A stretch of DNA of 45,868 bases from an uncultured Rhodospirillales bacterium (GTDB lineage: Bacteria > Pseudomonadota > Alphaproteobacteria > Reyranellales > Reyranellaceae): NCBI GenBank assembly GCA_945957125.1, contig CAMFJT010000017.1, positions 1-45,868 on the forward strand, in the 5' to 3' direction. The stretch's first letter is position 1; each line of letters begins with the position of its first letter. Positions 17,111 through 29,335 of the stretch are shown piece after piece. The notes under the pieces are model-generated. The model made no database searches. It saw only the letters and a list, made by a program, of their open reading frames with translations, and had not been told where the DNA came from. Made by a program: the position numbers and the translations under genes.

Positions 17111-17560
17111 CTACTGGTCGAGGAAGCCGAAACGCGCGTCGATCAGGCAACCCTGGCTTTCGCGGCAGGCCAGCAGCTCGTCGGCCGGCCGGGCGGGGTC
17201 GCGCCGCTTGCAGGCCAGCCAGTCGTTGTTGCCCTTGGCGATCGTGGCGGCCGACAGCGCCTTCTCGCGCCGGCCCTGCTCGCGCGAGGCGATGATCTGC
17301 CGCGTGAGGTAGTCCCACAGGCGGCGATCCTGGACCTTGGCCTTCTCCATCGCCTCCGCCGTCTCGCGGCATTCGCGACGGGTGGATCCGGCGCATTGGG
17401 TCTTGAGGAATTCCTCCATGTCGCGCAGGCGCGCTTCGGAGACCCCGGCGCAATAGCTCGCCAGCCGCTCCTGCTCGGTGAGGAAGCCTACGCCCTGCGC
17501 CTGCGACCCCGATGCCCCCAGCACCGCGCCAGCGATCAGGGCCAGACCCGGCCGCCACAT
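17111..17560 (-). CDS. Secreted cysteine-containing protein of unknown function
   Basis: 149 aa with an N-terminal signal peptide MWRPGLALIAGAVLGASGSQ cut near AQA/QG. The mature part has cysteines at YCAGVS, TQCAGSTRREC, ACKRRD and LACRESQGC, six or more and able to form disulphides. A helical central part reads TAEAMEKAKVQDRRLWDYLT. Probably periplasmic. No family recognised. It is upstream of the membrane-anchored repeat protein on the same strand (111-base gap). Confidence 0.75.
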   Translation of the reverse strand: MWRPGLALIAGAVLGASGSQAQGVGFLTEQERLASYCAGVSEARLRDMEEFLKTQCAGSTRRECRETAEAMEKAKVQDRRLWDYLTRQIIASREQGRREKALSAATIAKGNNDWLACKRRDPARPADELLACRESQGCLIDARFGFLDQ

Positions 17561-17626
17561 CGTCGCATCCTTCCCTCCAGGCTCACCCTGCGGGAGGATG
17601 GCGCGTCGTTAGGCGCGAGTCACGCG

Positions 17627-22543
<4,917 letters not shown>

Positions 22544-22764
22544 TCAGTTGCTTCCCCCGCAGAGCGCTTAAACGCCCTGCGCGCCGAAAGGTTGCGCGCG
22601 CCGCCATTCGTCGCACGCTCTCGTCGCCCCCGCAAATCGACAGGCCCGATGGGACGCGCGCATCCCGCATGCCTCGGTGACCGACCCATAGTGTGAATTT
22701 TTGGCGTCGCACCATAAATATTGTGGCCGACCTGCGGCGATCGCGTTAGGCTTTCTTCCGGTAG

Positions 22765-22908
22765 CTGAGGGAGGTGCTTTATCCGTTCGAGGGGCCTGCA
22801 CCCCGACGGGTTCCGGTTCACCGGCGGTCCATCCGCCGCGTGCCCCGTCAGCTTCACCTTCAGCCCTCGTGTCGATCGTCCACGCCTCCGCTTCGCGGAG
22901 GCGTTTTC
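22765..22908 (+). ncRNA. Candidate structured leader or small RNA upstream of phoH
   Basis: Nested complementarity is visible. A closing stem GAGGGaGGTG (about 22767-22776) pairs with CACC and CCCTC (22855-22868). GGGGCCTGCACCCC forms a hairpin (22791-22804). GACGGG (22805-22810) pairs with CCCGTC (22844-22849) around hairpins CCGGTTCACCGG (22813-22824) and GGCGGTCCATCCGCC (22823-22837, mutually exclusive by two bases). It ends in an intrinsic terminator. The conserved boxes of FMN, TPP, cobalamin and SRP RNAs are not present. It could be a cis leader that attenuates phoH or a free-standing small RNA. Confidence 0.45.
22883..22908 (+). terminator. Rho-independent terminator or attenuator upstream of phoH
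   Basis: CGCCTCCGC (22883-22891), loop TTC, GCGGAGGCG (22895-22903), then TTTTC. It is 45 bases before the phoH start on the same strand, so phoH would need read-through or a promoter inside those 45 bases. Confidence 0.75.
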
Positions 22909-22953
22909 ATTCGTGGACGGCCGATCCCCTTCTCCAGCCTCTGACACCGGAGC

Positions 22954-23685
22954 ATGAATATGGCCAAACGCGCCACCCGCCGCGCCAAGCTTCACGCCAT
23001 CGACGGCGACCGTATTCACAATCTCGTCTTCGAGCACGCTCCGGCCAACGATCGCGACCAGAGCTACCTGCGCAGGATCAAGCCGCGCAGCGACAACCAG
23101 CGCATCCTGATGGAAGCGATCGCCGCCAAGCCGCTGACCATCGCCGTCGGCCCGGCCGGCACGGGCAAGACCTATCTGGCGATCTCCGCCGCCGTGGAGG
23201 CCCTGGAAGCCGGCACCGTCTCGCGCATCGTGCTGAGCCGGCCGGCCGTCGAGGCGGGCGAGAACCTGGGCTTCCTGCCCGGCGACATGCGCGAGAAGCT
23301 GGATCCTTACCTCCGCCCACTATGGGACGCGCTGAACGACCGGTTGGGCGCCAAGCGCCTGCGTCAGAACCTCGACGACGGCCTGATCGAGATCGCGCCG
23401 GTCGCCTTCATGCGCGGCCGCACCCTGAACAACGCCTTCGTGCTGATCGACGAGGCGCAGAATTGCACCTACGGCCAGCTCAAGATGCTGCTGACACGGC
23501 TGGGCTGGCACTCCACCATGGTCATGACCGGCGACCCGGACCAGACCGACCTGCTGCCCGAGCTGTCCGGCCTCGGTGCCATTGCCCAGCGCCTGGAGGG
23601 CTTCGAGGACGTCGCCGTCGTGCGGCTGGCCGACAAGGACGTGGTCCGCCATCCGCTGGTGGGACGGATGCTGTCCGTGCTCTGA
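22954..23685 (+). CDS. phoH: PhoH family ATPase
   Basis: 243 aa, compact PhoH without the N-terminal PIN or KH-like additions. Walker A is VGPAGTGKTYLAISAAVEAL near residue 70, followed by RIVLSRPAVEAGENLGFLPG and Walker B VLIDEAQNCTYGQLKMLLTR, then MTGDPDQTDLL (sensor). The family is RNA-helicase/ATPase-like and often phosphate- or stress-related; the exact role is unknown. ATG 22954 has CGGAG four bases upstream; ATG 22960 (MAKRATRR) has better spacing. It is preceded by a terminator and structured RNA, so premature termination may control it. Confidence 0.93.
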   Translation: MNMAKRATRRAKLHAIDGDRIHNLVFEHAPANDRDQSYLRRIKPRSDNQRILMEAIAAKPLTIAVGPAGTGKTYLAISAAVEALEAGTVSRIVLSRPAVEAGENLGFLPGDMREKLDPYLRPLWDALNDRLGAKRLRQNLDDGLIEIAPVAFMRGRTLNNAFVLIDEAQNCTYGQLKMLLTRLGWHSTMVMTGDPDQTDLLPELSGLGAIAQRLEGFEDVAVVRLADKDVVRHPLVGRMLSVL

Positions 23686-23748
23686 GAGGCGCCCCCGCTC
23701 GGGCAGGACGGGCGAAACGATCCACAGATCGGCATGTTCCAAACAATT

Positions 23749-23812
23749 GGATCGAATAGGGAACATTTCGCTTCGCATCTCTTTTATTCGATCCCGCCGA
23801 AGGTCGAATAGG
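23749..23812. repeat. Inverted and direct repeats of TCGAATA after phoH
   Basis: GGATCGAATA (23749-23758) is inverted as TATTCGATCC (23785-23794) and repeated directly as GGTCGAATAGG (about 23802-23812). Just before lies TCCAA-ACAA-TTGGA (23738-23751). It could be a phoH 3' structure or an operator array before uvrC. Confidence 0.5.
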
Positions 23813-23836
23813 TCATTGCGATCAAGGCATTAGCTA

Positions 23837-23862
23837 CGGAGTGGCAGGGGGCTGCCACTCCG
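23837..23862 (+). repeat. Perfect 11-bp hairpin upstream of uvrC
   Basis: CGGAGTGGCAG, loop GGGG, CTGCCACTCCG, with TAGC/GCTA outer pairs. There is no T-run. The CGGAGTGGC core also occurs in the 12276-12334 palindrome, so it may be a minimal relative of that element or a leader hairpin; the uvrC start is 20 bases downstream. Confidence 0.6.
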
Positions 23863-23881
23863 GCTAGATTGAGTCAATACG

Positions 23882-25849
23882 GTGACGGTCCTGCAACCTC
23901 ACGCACCCATTTGGCTTCTTCACAGACTTCCCCACATCCCTGCCGTGACCAGCGAACTCCAGCCAGAACAAAAACCGAGCGAGGACTCGCTTCCCGCCGA
24001 GGCAACGCTCGCCGACGGCATGCGCATCATCGCCGAGCTCGTTCGTACACTGCCGAAAAAACCCGGGGTCTACCGGATGATCGGCGCCGACGGGGAAGTG
24101 CTCTATGTCGGCAAGGCGCGGTCGCTGCGCAATCGCGTCGCCGCCTATACCCAGCCGACACGGCTCGAGACCCGGCTGATGCGGATGGTATCCCACACGC
24201 GCAGCATGGAATTCGTCGTCACCGACAGCGAAGCCGAGGCGCTGCTGCTCGAGAACAACCTGATCAAGCGCTTCAGGCCGCGCTTCAACGTGCTGCTGCG
24301 CGACGACAAGTCGTTTCCCTACATCGTCATCCGCCGCGACACGCCATGGCCGCAACTCGCCAAGCACCGCGGCGCGCGCCAGGCGGGCAACGAGTATTTC
24401 GGCCCGTTCGCCTCGGCCACCGCCGTCAACCGCACGCTCTATGCCCTGCAGCGCGCCTTCCCGCTGCGCTCCTGCTCCGACGGGGTGTTCTCGACGCGCA
24501 CGCGGCCCTGCCTGCAATACCAGATCAAGCGCTGCACGGCGCCGTGCGTCGGCCGCATCGAGCGGCCCGAATACGGCGGCATCGTCGACGAGGTGCGCGA
24601 CTTCCTGGGCGGCCGCAACCGAGAGGTCCAGCAGGCCCTCTCGCAGCGCATGGAGGCGGCGTCCAACGCGCTTCACTTCGAGCAGGCCGCCGTGTTGCGC
24701 GACCGCATCCGCGCGCTGGCCCACATCCAGTCGCACCAGTCGATCAGCCTCGACTCGATCGACGAGGCCGACATCTTCGCCGCCCATGCCGACAGCGGCC
24801 AGGTCTGCGTGCAGGTGTTCTTCCTGCGCGCCGGCCAGAACCTCGGCAATCGCGCCTACTTCCCCAGCCACGCCAAGGAGCTCGATCCGCCCGCCGTGCT
24901 GACCGCCTTCATCGGCCAGTTCTACGAGGCCCGTCCGGCGCCGAAGCTGATCCTGACCAGCCACGACGTGGACGAGCGCGAGCTGATGGAAAGCGCGCTG
25001 GCGCTGGGCGCGGGGCACAAGGTCGAGATCCGCACGCCCAGGCGCGGCGACCAGAAGGACGCACTCGACCAGGCCGTCACCAACGCGCGCGAGGCCTTGG
25101 CGCGACGGCTCGCAGAGCGCGGCACGCAGCGCCAGCTTCTCGAAGGCACCGCGCGCGTGCTCGGCCTCGATGCCTCGCCGGAGCGCATCGAGGTCTACGA
25201 CAACAGCCACATCCAGGGCACCGCGCCGATCGGCGCGATGATCGTCGCGGGGCCCGAGGGCTTCATCAAGAACAGCTATCGCAAGTTCAACATCCGGAGC
25301 GAGGGCGCAGCGGGCGACGACTTCGCGATGATGCGCGAGGTGCTGTCGCGCCGCTTCGGCCGCGCGCTCAAGGAAAATCCCGAGCGCGACGAGGACCATT
25401 GGCCCGACCTCGTGCTGATCGACGGCGGCCAGGGACAGCTCGAGGTCGCGCGCCAGGTGCTGGCCGAGCTCGGGCTGGAGGACATCCCGATCGTCGGCAT
25501 CGCCAAAGGGCCCGACCGCGACGCCGGCCGCGAGCGCTTCTTCGTGCCGGGCAAGCCGCCCTTCTCGCTCGAGCCGCGCGATCCGGTGCTCTACTTCCTC
25601 CAGCGCCTGCGCGACGAGGCGCACCGGTTCGCCATCGGCACGCACCGCACGCGCCGCGCCGGCGAGCTCACGCGCTCGGCGCTCGACGAGGTGCCGGGCA
25701 TCGGCGCCTCGCGCAAGCGCGCGCTGCTGCACCATTTCGGCAGCGCCCGCGCGGTGGGCGCGGCGACGCTGGAGGACATCAAGTCGGTGGCCGGCATCTC
25801 CGACGCGCTGGCGCGGAAGATCCACGACCATTTCCGCGGCGGCGGCTAA
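23882..25849 (+). CDS. uvrC: Excinuclease ABC subunit C
   Basis: 655 aa from GTG 23882; GTG 23945 is an alternative start. The GIY-YIG nuclease domain is about residues 60-140 (KPGVYRMIGADGEVLYVGKA, RSLRNRVAAY), then the cysteine-containing linker CLQYQIKRCTAPCVG, the UVR motif (MEAASNALHFEQAAVLRDRI), the RNase-H-like second nuclease domain (RIEVYDNSHIQGTAPIGAMI; LVLIDGGQGQLEVARQVL) and a C-terminal helix-hairpin-helix pair (LDEVPGIGASRKRALLHHFG). It makes both incisions in nucleotide excision repair. The usual alphaproteobacterial neighbour pgsA is here 7 kb away, displaced by the signalling operon on the opposite strand. Confidence 0.96.
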   Translation: MTVLQPHAPIWLLHRLPHIPAVTSELQPEQKPSEDSLPAEATLADGMRIIAELVRTLPKKPGVYRMIGADGEVLYVGKARSLRNRVAAYTQPTRLETRLMRMVSHTRSMEFVVTDSEAEALLLENNLIKRFRPRFNVLLRDDKSFPYIVIRRDTPWPQLAKHRGARQAGNEYFGPFASATAVNRTLYALQRAFPLRSCSDGVFSTRTRPCLQYQIKRCTAPCVGRIERPEYGGIVDEVRDFLGGRNREVQQALSQRMEAASNALHFEQAAVLRDRIRALAHIQSHQSISLDSIDEADIFAAHADSGQVCVQVFFLRAGQNLGNRAYFPSHAKELDPPAVLTAFIGQFYEARPAPKLILTSHDVDERELMESALALGAGHKVEIRTPRRGDQKDALDQAVTNAREALARRLAERGTQRQLLEGTARVLGLDASPERIEVYDNSHIQGTAPIGAMIVAGPEGFIKNSYRKFNIRSEGAAGDDFAMMREVLSRRFGRALKENPERDEDHWPDLVLIDGGQGQLEVARQVLAELGLEDIPIVGIAKGPDRDAGRERFFVPGKPPFSLEPRDPVLYFLQRLRDEAHRFAIGTHRTRRAGELTRSALDEVPGIGASRKRALLHHFGSARAVGAATLEDIKSVAGISDALARKIHDHFRGGG

Positions 25850-25877
25850 CCGGCGGCGTGCCCCGCCGGCGAAAGCC

Positions 25878-26870
25878 TCATTCCAGCGTCTCGTCGCAGC
25901 GCGCGAGAAAGGCCGGCGGCAGCGTGAGGCCAAGCGCCTTCGCGGTCCGGAGATTGGCCAGCAGCTCGAACCTGGTCGGCTGCTCGACCGGCAGGTCGCG
26001 CGGCGGCGTTCCGTCGAGGATGCGCTTGACGTAGTAGGCCGAGCGCCGAACGAGGTCGGTGAAGGACACGCCGTAGCTCATCAGCGCGCCGGCTTCCGCG
26101 AAGTTCCGGCTTGCGCCCACGAGGGGAATGCCGCGCTCGATCGCCAGCGCCGCCATCTTGCCGGCAAGAAACGTGAACAGGGCATCGGATACCGCGACGA
26201 TCGCCGTGGCGCGCTGCGTGCCGGCCGAACGGAAGGCATCGTCAAGCCCGTCGGGGCGATCGAGCTCGATGCCGCGGACCTCCAGCCCCAGCGCAGCGCC
26301 CGCCGCCTGCGCACGCGGCAGGATCTGCCGGTTGGAGACGTTCTGGGGATTGACCAGGATGGCGGCCTCGCGGACGTCCGGCAGGGCTGCTCGCAAAAGC
26401 TCGATGAGCTTGGGCGCGGTCTGGTCCGCCATCGTCGCCAGGCCCGTGGTGTTCCCGCCCGGACGGGCCAGGCTGTCGATGAGCCCGGCTCCGACGGGAT
26501 CGTTGGTGGAGACGAACACCAGCGGCGTCGTCCTCGTCGCCTGCTGCGCCGCCTGCACGGACGCGATCGTCACGACCATCATCACGTCCGGCGCGCGGGC
26601 GAGAGCCTGCTGCGTGAGGGCGGGAAAGCGGCCGTAATTGCCTTCCGCGTAGTAGATATCCAATACGTAGTCGCGTCCCTCGACGAGGGCGTTGTCGGCC
26701 AGGCCTTCGCGCAGGGCCGCCGCGAACTTCGTCTCGCTCGCCACCGTTCCGGGTGCGATCCACGCGATGCGGGCGATGCCCCGGGCACCTGCCGCGCCGT
26801 GCCATGCCAGGGCGGCCCCGCCCGCTGCAACGACGATCGCGCGCCTTCGCGAAATATTCCGATGCTTCAT
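25878..26870 (-). CDS. ABC_sub_bind family periplasmic binding protein (third of three)
   Basis: 330 aa. N-terminal export signal with a twin-arginine-like run (NISRRRAIVVAAGGAALAWH) and AGA-type cleavage. The mature fold matches ABC_sub_bind (PF04392-type): RIAWIAPGTVASETKFAAAL, LVFVSTNDPVGAGLIDSLAR, PGGNTTGLATM, and the C-terminal family end LPPAFLARCDETLE. It is the last gene of a six-gene operon and shares ATGA (26867-26870) with the preceding binding protein gene. No permease or ATPase gene is in the operon, so it may serve as a ligand-sensing co-receptor; that is inference. The ligand is unknown. Confidence 0.88.
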   Translation of the reverse strand: MKHRNISRRRAIVVAAGGAALAWHGAAGARGIARIAWIAPGTVASETKFAAALREGLADNALVEGRDYVLDIYYAEGNYGRFPALTQQALARAPDVMMVVTIASVQAAQQATRTTPLVFVSTNDPVGAGLIDSLARPGGNTTGLATMADQTAPKLIELLRAALPDVREAAILVNPQNVSNRQILPRAQAAGAALGLEVRGIELDRPDGLDDAFRSAGTQRATAIVAVSDALFTFLAGKMAALAIERGIPLVGASRNFAEAGALMSYGVSFTDLVRRSAYYVKRILDGTPPRDLPVEQPTRFELLANLRTAKALGLTLPPAFLARCDETLE

Positions 26871-27868
26871 TCGATCGTCTCGTCCGCCTGGGCGATCATG
26901 CTGGCCGGCACGTCCAGGTCGAGGGCTCTGGCCGTCCCGAGGTTGATCACCGTCTCGAATCGCGTCGGCTGCAGGACCGGAAGGTCCTGCGGCTTCTCGC
27001 CCTTGAGGATCCGCCCGACATAGAGGCCGGCCTGCCGCCAGGTGTCCGTGAGGACGCTGCCATAGCTGACGAGCCCGCCCTTCTCGACGAAATCGCGGGA
27101 ATCGTACAGAGCCGGTATCCTGTACCGTGCCGCCAGCGCCACGATGCGGTCGCGAAACACCAGGCCATAGGTGGGATCCGTGCCGACCAGCAGGGCGCCG
27201 ATCTTCCGACGGTCCATCTCGGCGAATGCCCTGTCGATCTCCTCGCCGCCGTCCGCGGTGAAGACATGCAGGGTTTGCCCGAGCAGCGCCACGGCAGCTT
27301 CGGCGTCGCGGATCTGGCCCTCGGCGAGAGTCGTCTTGCGGTTGAGGATCAGGCCCACGTCCTGCGCACGCGGCAGGAGCTGCCTCAGGATCTGCAGTCG
27401 CTTGGCGGTGAACAGGGAGCCCATGAAGGATGCGCCGGTGACGTTGCCTTCCGGCCGGCCGATGCTCGTCACCAGCCTGTCCGCGACGGGATCGCCGCCA
27501 TAGGCGAAGACGATCGGTATCGTGGCGGTTGCCTGCCGGCTCGCTCTCACCGTCAGGGGGCCGCCGCTGGCGAGGATGACCATGACCTTCTCGTCGACAA
27601 GCTCCCGGGCGAGCGCGGGCAGCCTCTCCAGCTGGCCTTCGGCGGATCGGCGTGCGACGGCGAGGTTCCGGCCTTCGACGAAGCCGGCTTCGGCCAATCC
27701 CTTGAAGAAGGCGACCGTCAGCAGCTCGATGAAGCCGGTCCCGAGCAACCCGATGGTCGGCGCGGTTGCCTGCGCGCGGGCAACGCCGCCGTCCGCGAGC
27801 GTGGCGACGATGCCCGCGACGAGGGTCCGGCGCCGCATTGCCCCGATCGGATGGCGGATCGCGATCAT
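26867..27868 (-). CDS. ABC_sub_bind family periplasmic binding protein (second of three)
   Basis: 333 aa from ATG 27868, which overlaps the cyclase stop (ATGA). Signal peptide with an arginine-rich front (MRRRTLVAGIVATLADGGVA then RAQA cut site). Family motifs are IGLLGTGFIELLTVAFFKGL, IPIVFAYGGDPVADRLVTSI, GRPEGNVTGASFM and the end LDVPASMIAQADETIE. It differs clearly from its two operon paralogues, so it is not a recent duplicate; distinct ligands or roles are possible. An orphan binding protein coupled by translation to a receiver-cyclase gene is unusual. Confidence 0.88.
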   Translation of the reverse strand: MIAIRHPIGAMRRRTLVAGIVATLADGGVARAQATAPTIGLLGTGFIELLTVAFFKGLAEAGFVEGRNLAVARRSAEGQLERLPALARELVDEKVMVILASGGPLTVRASRQATATIPIVFAYGGDPVADRLVTSIGRPEGNVTGASFMGSLFTAKRLQILRQLLPRAQDVGLILNRKTTLAEGQIRDAEAAVALLGQTLHVFTADGGEEIDRAFAEMDRRKIGALLVGTDPTYGLVFRDRIVALAARYRIPALYDSRDFVEKGGLVSYGSVLTDTWRQAGLYVGRILKGEKPQDLPVLQPTRFETVINLGTARALDLDVPASMIAQADETIE

Positions 27869-28959
27869 GGGCGGAGCGCCTTGAGATTGTAGACCTCGAC
27901 GGGCCGCGTCATGCCGCGCATCGGCCGTTCCCCCAGGGGCTCGCATTCCACGACGTTCTCGATGGCCGCGGCGAGCCGGCCGCTCACCAGCACCTCGCCG
28001 TCGGCGGCGCCGCTGCAGAGCCGGGCGGCCAGGTTGATGACCGCGCCGATGGCGGTGTAGTCGAAGCGATCCTCGAAACCGATCCGGCCGAGCGTGGCGT
28101 AGCCCTGCGACATGCCGATGCCGAGACCGAGGCGATGGCCGCGCCGGCTCCAGACCGGCATCAGCGCCGCCACCGCGTCGCGCATCTCGACGGAGAGCCG
28201 CGCGGCGCGCTCCGGCGCGTCCTCGCAGGGCAGCGGATCGTTGAAGAACACCAGCATGCCGTCGCCGGTGAAACGGTCGAGCGTGCCCTCGTACTTGCGG
28301 ATCAGCGGGCCGACGGCGCCGTGATACTCCTTCAGCACCGCCATGATGTCCTCGGGCTCGGCGGTCTCGGAGAAGCTGGTGAAGCCGCGCAGGTCGCAGA
28401 ACATGGCGACCACCTCGCGGCGGTGGTTCTCCAGGATCTTCTCGTTGCCGGCCGAGACGATCGCCTGCGCGAGCTGCGGTGCCAGGAAGCCGCGCAACCG
28501 GCCGACGCGCTGCAGCTCCTCGACCTGTTCGTTGACCTTGATCTCGAGCCCGCGATTGAGCGCCTGCACCTCGTCGTGCAGCGCCTTGATGCGCAGCATG
28601 GCGCGCACCCGCGCCACCAGCGCGCCGTGGTCGATCGGCTTGGTGAGATAGTCGTCGCCGCCGGCGTCGAGGCCCGCCACGACGTCCCTGGGCGTCGCCT
28701 TGGCGGTCACCAGGATCACCGGGATGAACGGCAGCGTCCTGTCGGCCTTCAGGCGGCGCACGACCTCGAGCCCGTCGATCTTGGGCATCATGATGTCGAG
28801 CAGCACGAGGTCGGGCGGATCGGCCGCGATCATGGCGAGCGCCTGCTCGCCGTCGCCGGCCTCGTCCACCTCATAGCCCAGCGCGGTGAGGCGCATGCGC
28901 AGGATCTCGATGTTGTCGGCGACGTCGTCGACGACGAGGATGCGGGCAGGGTCGCGCAT
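27865..28959 (-). CDS. Receiver domain fused to class III adenylate/guanylate cyclase
   Basis: 364 aa. Receiver at residues 1-125 with DD acidic pocket and phospho-acceptor D55 (LVLLDIMMPKIDG), KPI lysine loop (YLTKPIDHG). A helical coiled linker (about 130-175) leads to the cyclase domain (about 180-360): metal-binding VVAMFCDLRGFTSFSE and DRFTGDGMLVFF, plus DYTAIGAVINLAARLCSGA with the transition-state asparagine and arginine. It would make cAMP or cGMP when phosphorylated, presumably by the sensor kinase two genes upstream. It lies seven bases after the single-receiver gene and overlaps the following binding protein gene. Confidence 0.93.
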   Translation of the reverse strand: MRDPARILVVDDVADNIEILRMRLTALGYEVDEAGDGEQALAMIAADPPDLVLLDIMMPKIDGLEVVRRLKADRTLPFIPVILVTAKATPRDVVAGLDAGGDDYLTKPIDHGALVARVRAMLRIKALHDEVQALNRGLEIKVNEQVEELQRVGRLRGFLAPQLAQAIVSAGNEKILENHRREVVAMFCDLRGFTSFSETAEPEDIMAVLKEYHGAVGPLIRKYEGTLDRFTGDGMLVFFNDPLPCEDAPERAARLSVEMRDAVAALMPVWSRRGHRLGLGIGMSQGYATLGRIGFEDRFDYTAIGAVINLAARLCSGAADGEVLVSGRLAAAIENVVECEPLGERPMRGMTRPVEVYNLKALRP

Positions 28960-28966
28960 GGTCCGT

Positions 28967-29335
28967 TCAGGCGCCGAGGATCTCGCGCACCTTGCTCAGC
29001 ATCTGGCGCGGGCTGTAGGGCTTGGCGACGTAGCCGTCGCACCCGGCGGCGCGCGTCTTCTCCTCATCGCCCGACAGCGCGTAGGAGGTGACGGCGATCA
29101 CCGGGATCGCTCTCAGCGCGGGATCGGCCTTGATCCGCCGGGTCGCCTCGTAGCCGTCCATCACCGGCATCTGGATGTCCATCAGGATCAGGTCGGGCCG
29201 GTGCTCGCTCGCCCTCTCGACGGCTTCGGCGCCGTCGTGCGCCTCGACCATGTCGTATCCCGCCATGCCGAGCAGGTCGCGCAGGATCTGGCGATTGTCC
29301 TCGGTGTCGTCAACCACGAGTATCTTCTTGCTCAT
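28967..29335 (-). CDS. Single-domain response regulator (CheY/DivK-like)
   Basis: 122 aa, only a receiver: KILVVDDTEDNRQILRDLLG, phospho-acceptor D53 (LILMDIQMPVMDGYEATRR), switch residue in AVTSYAL, and lysine in YVAKPYSP. No output domain, so it likely shuttles phosphate or acts by protein contact. It shares ATGA (29332-29335) with the sensor kinase gene stop. In this operon it may compete with or relay to the receiver of the cyclase. Confidence 0.94.
   Translation of the reverse strand: MSKKILVVDDTEDNRQILRDLLGMAGYDMVEAHDGAEAVERASEHRPDLILMDIQMPVMDGYEATRRIKADPALRAIPVIAVTSYALSGDEEKTRAAGCDGYVAKPYSPRQMLSKVREILGA

Larger units (their letters stand above)
22544..22953. other. 410-base intergenic region between divergent hybrid kinase and phoH genes
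   Basis: Bases 22544-22700 hold the kinase upstream region, where I see no confident promoter. An AT-rich patch (TGTGAATTTTTGG, CCATAAATATTGTGG at 22692-22725) is the likeliest promoter zone for either direction. Bases 22765-22908 hold the structured RNA and terminator described separately. The last 45 bases are the phoH ribosome site region (CCGGAGC just before ATG 22954). Confidence 0.6.

Noticed and set aside
22790-22850. FMN or SRP RNA identity for the phoH leader
   Set aside because: CACCGGCGGT looked FMN-like, but the other conserved FMN boxes and the SRP GGAAGCAGC motif are absent.
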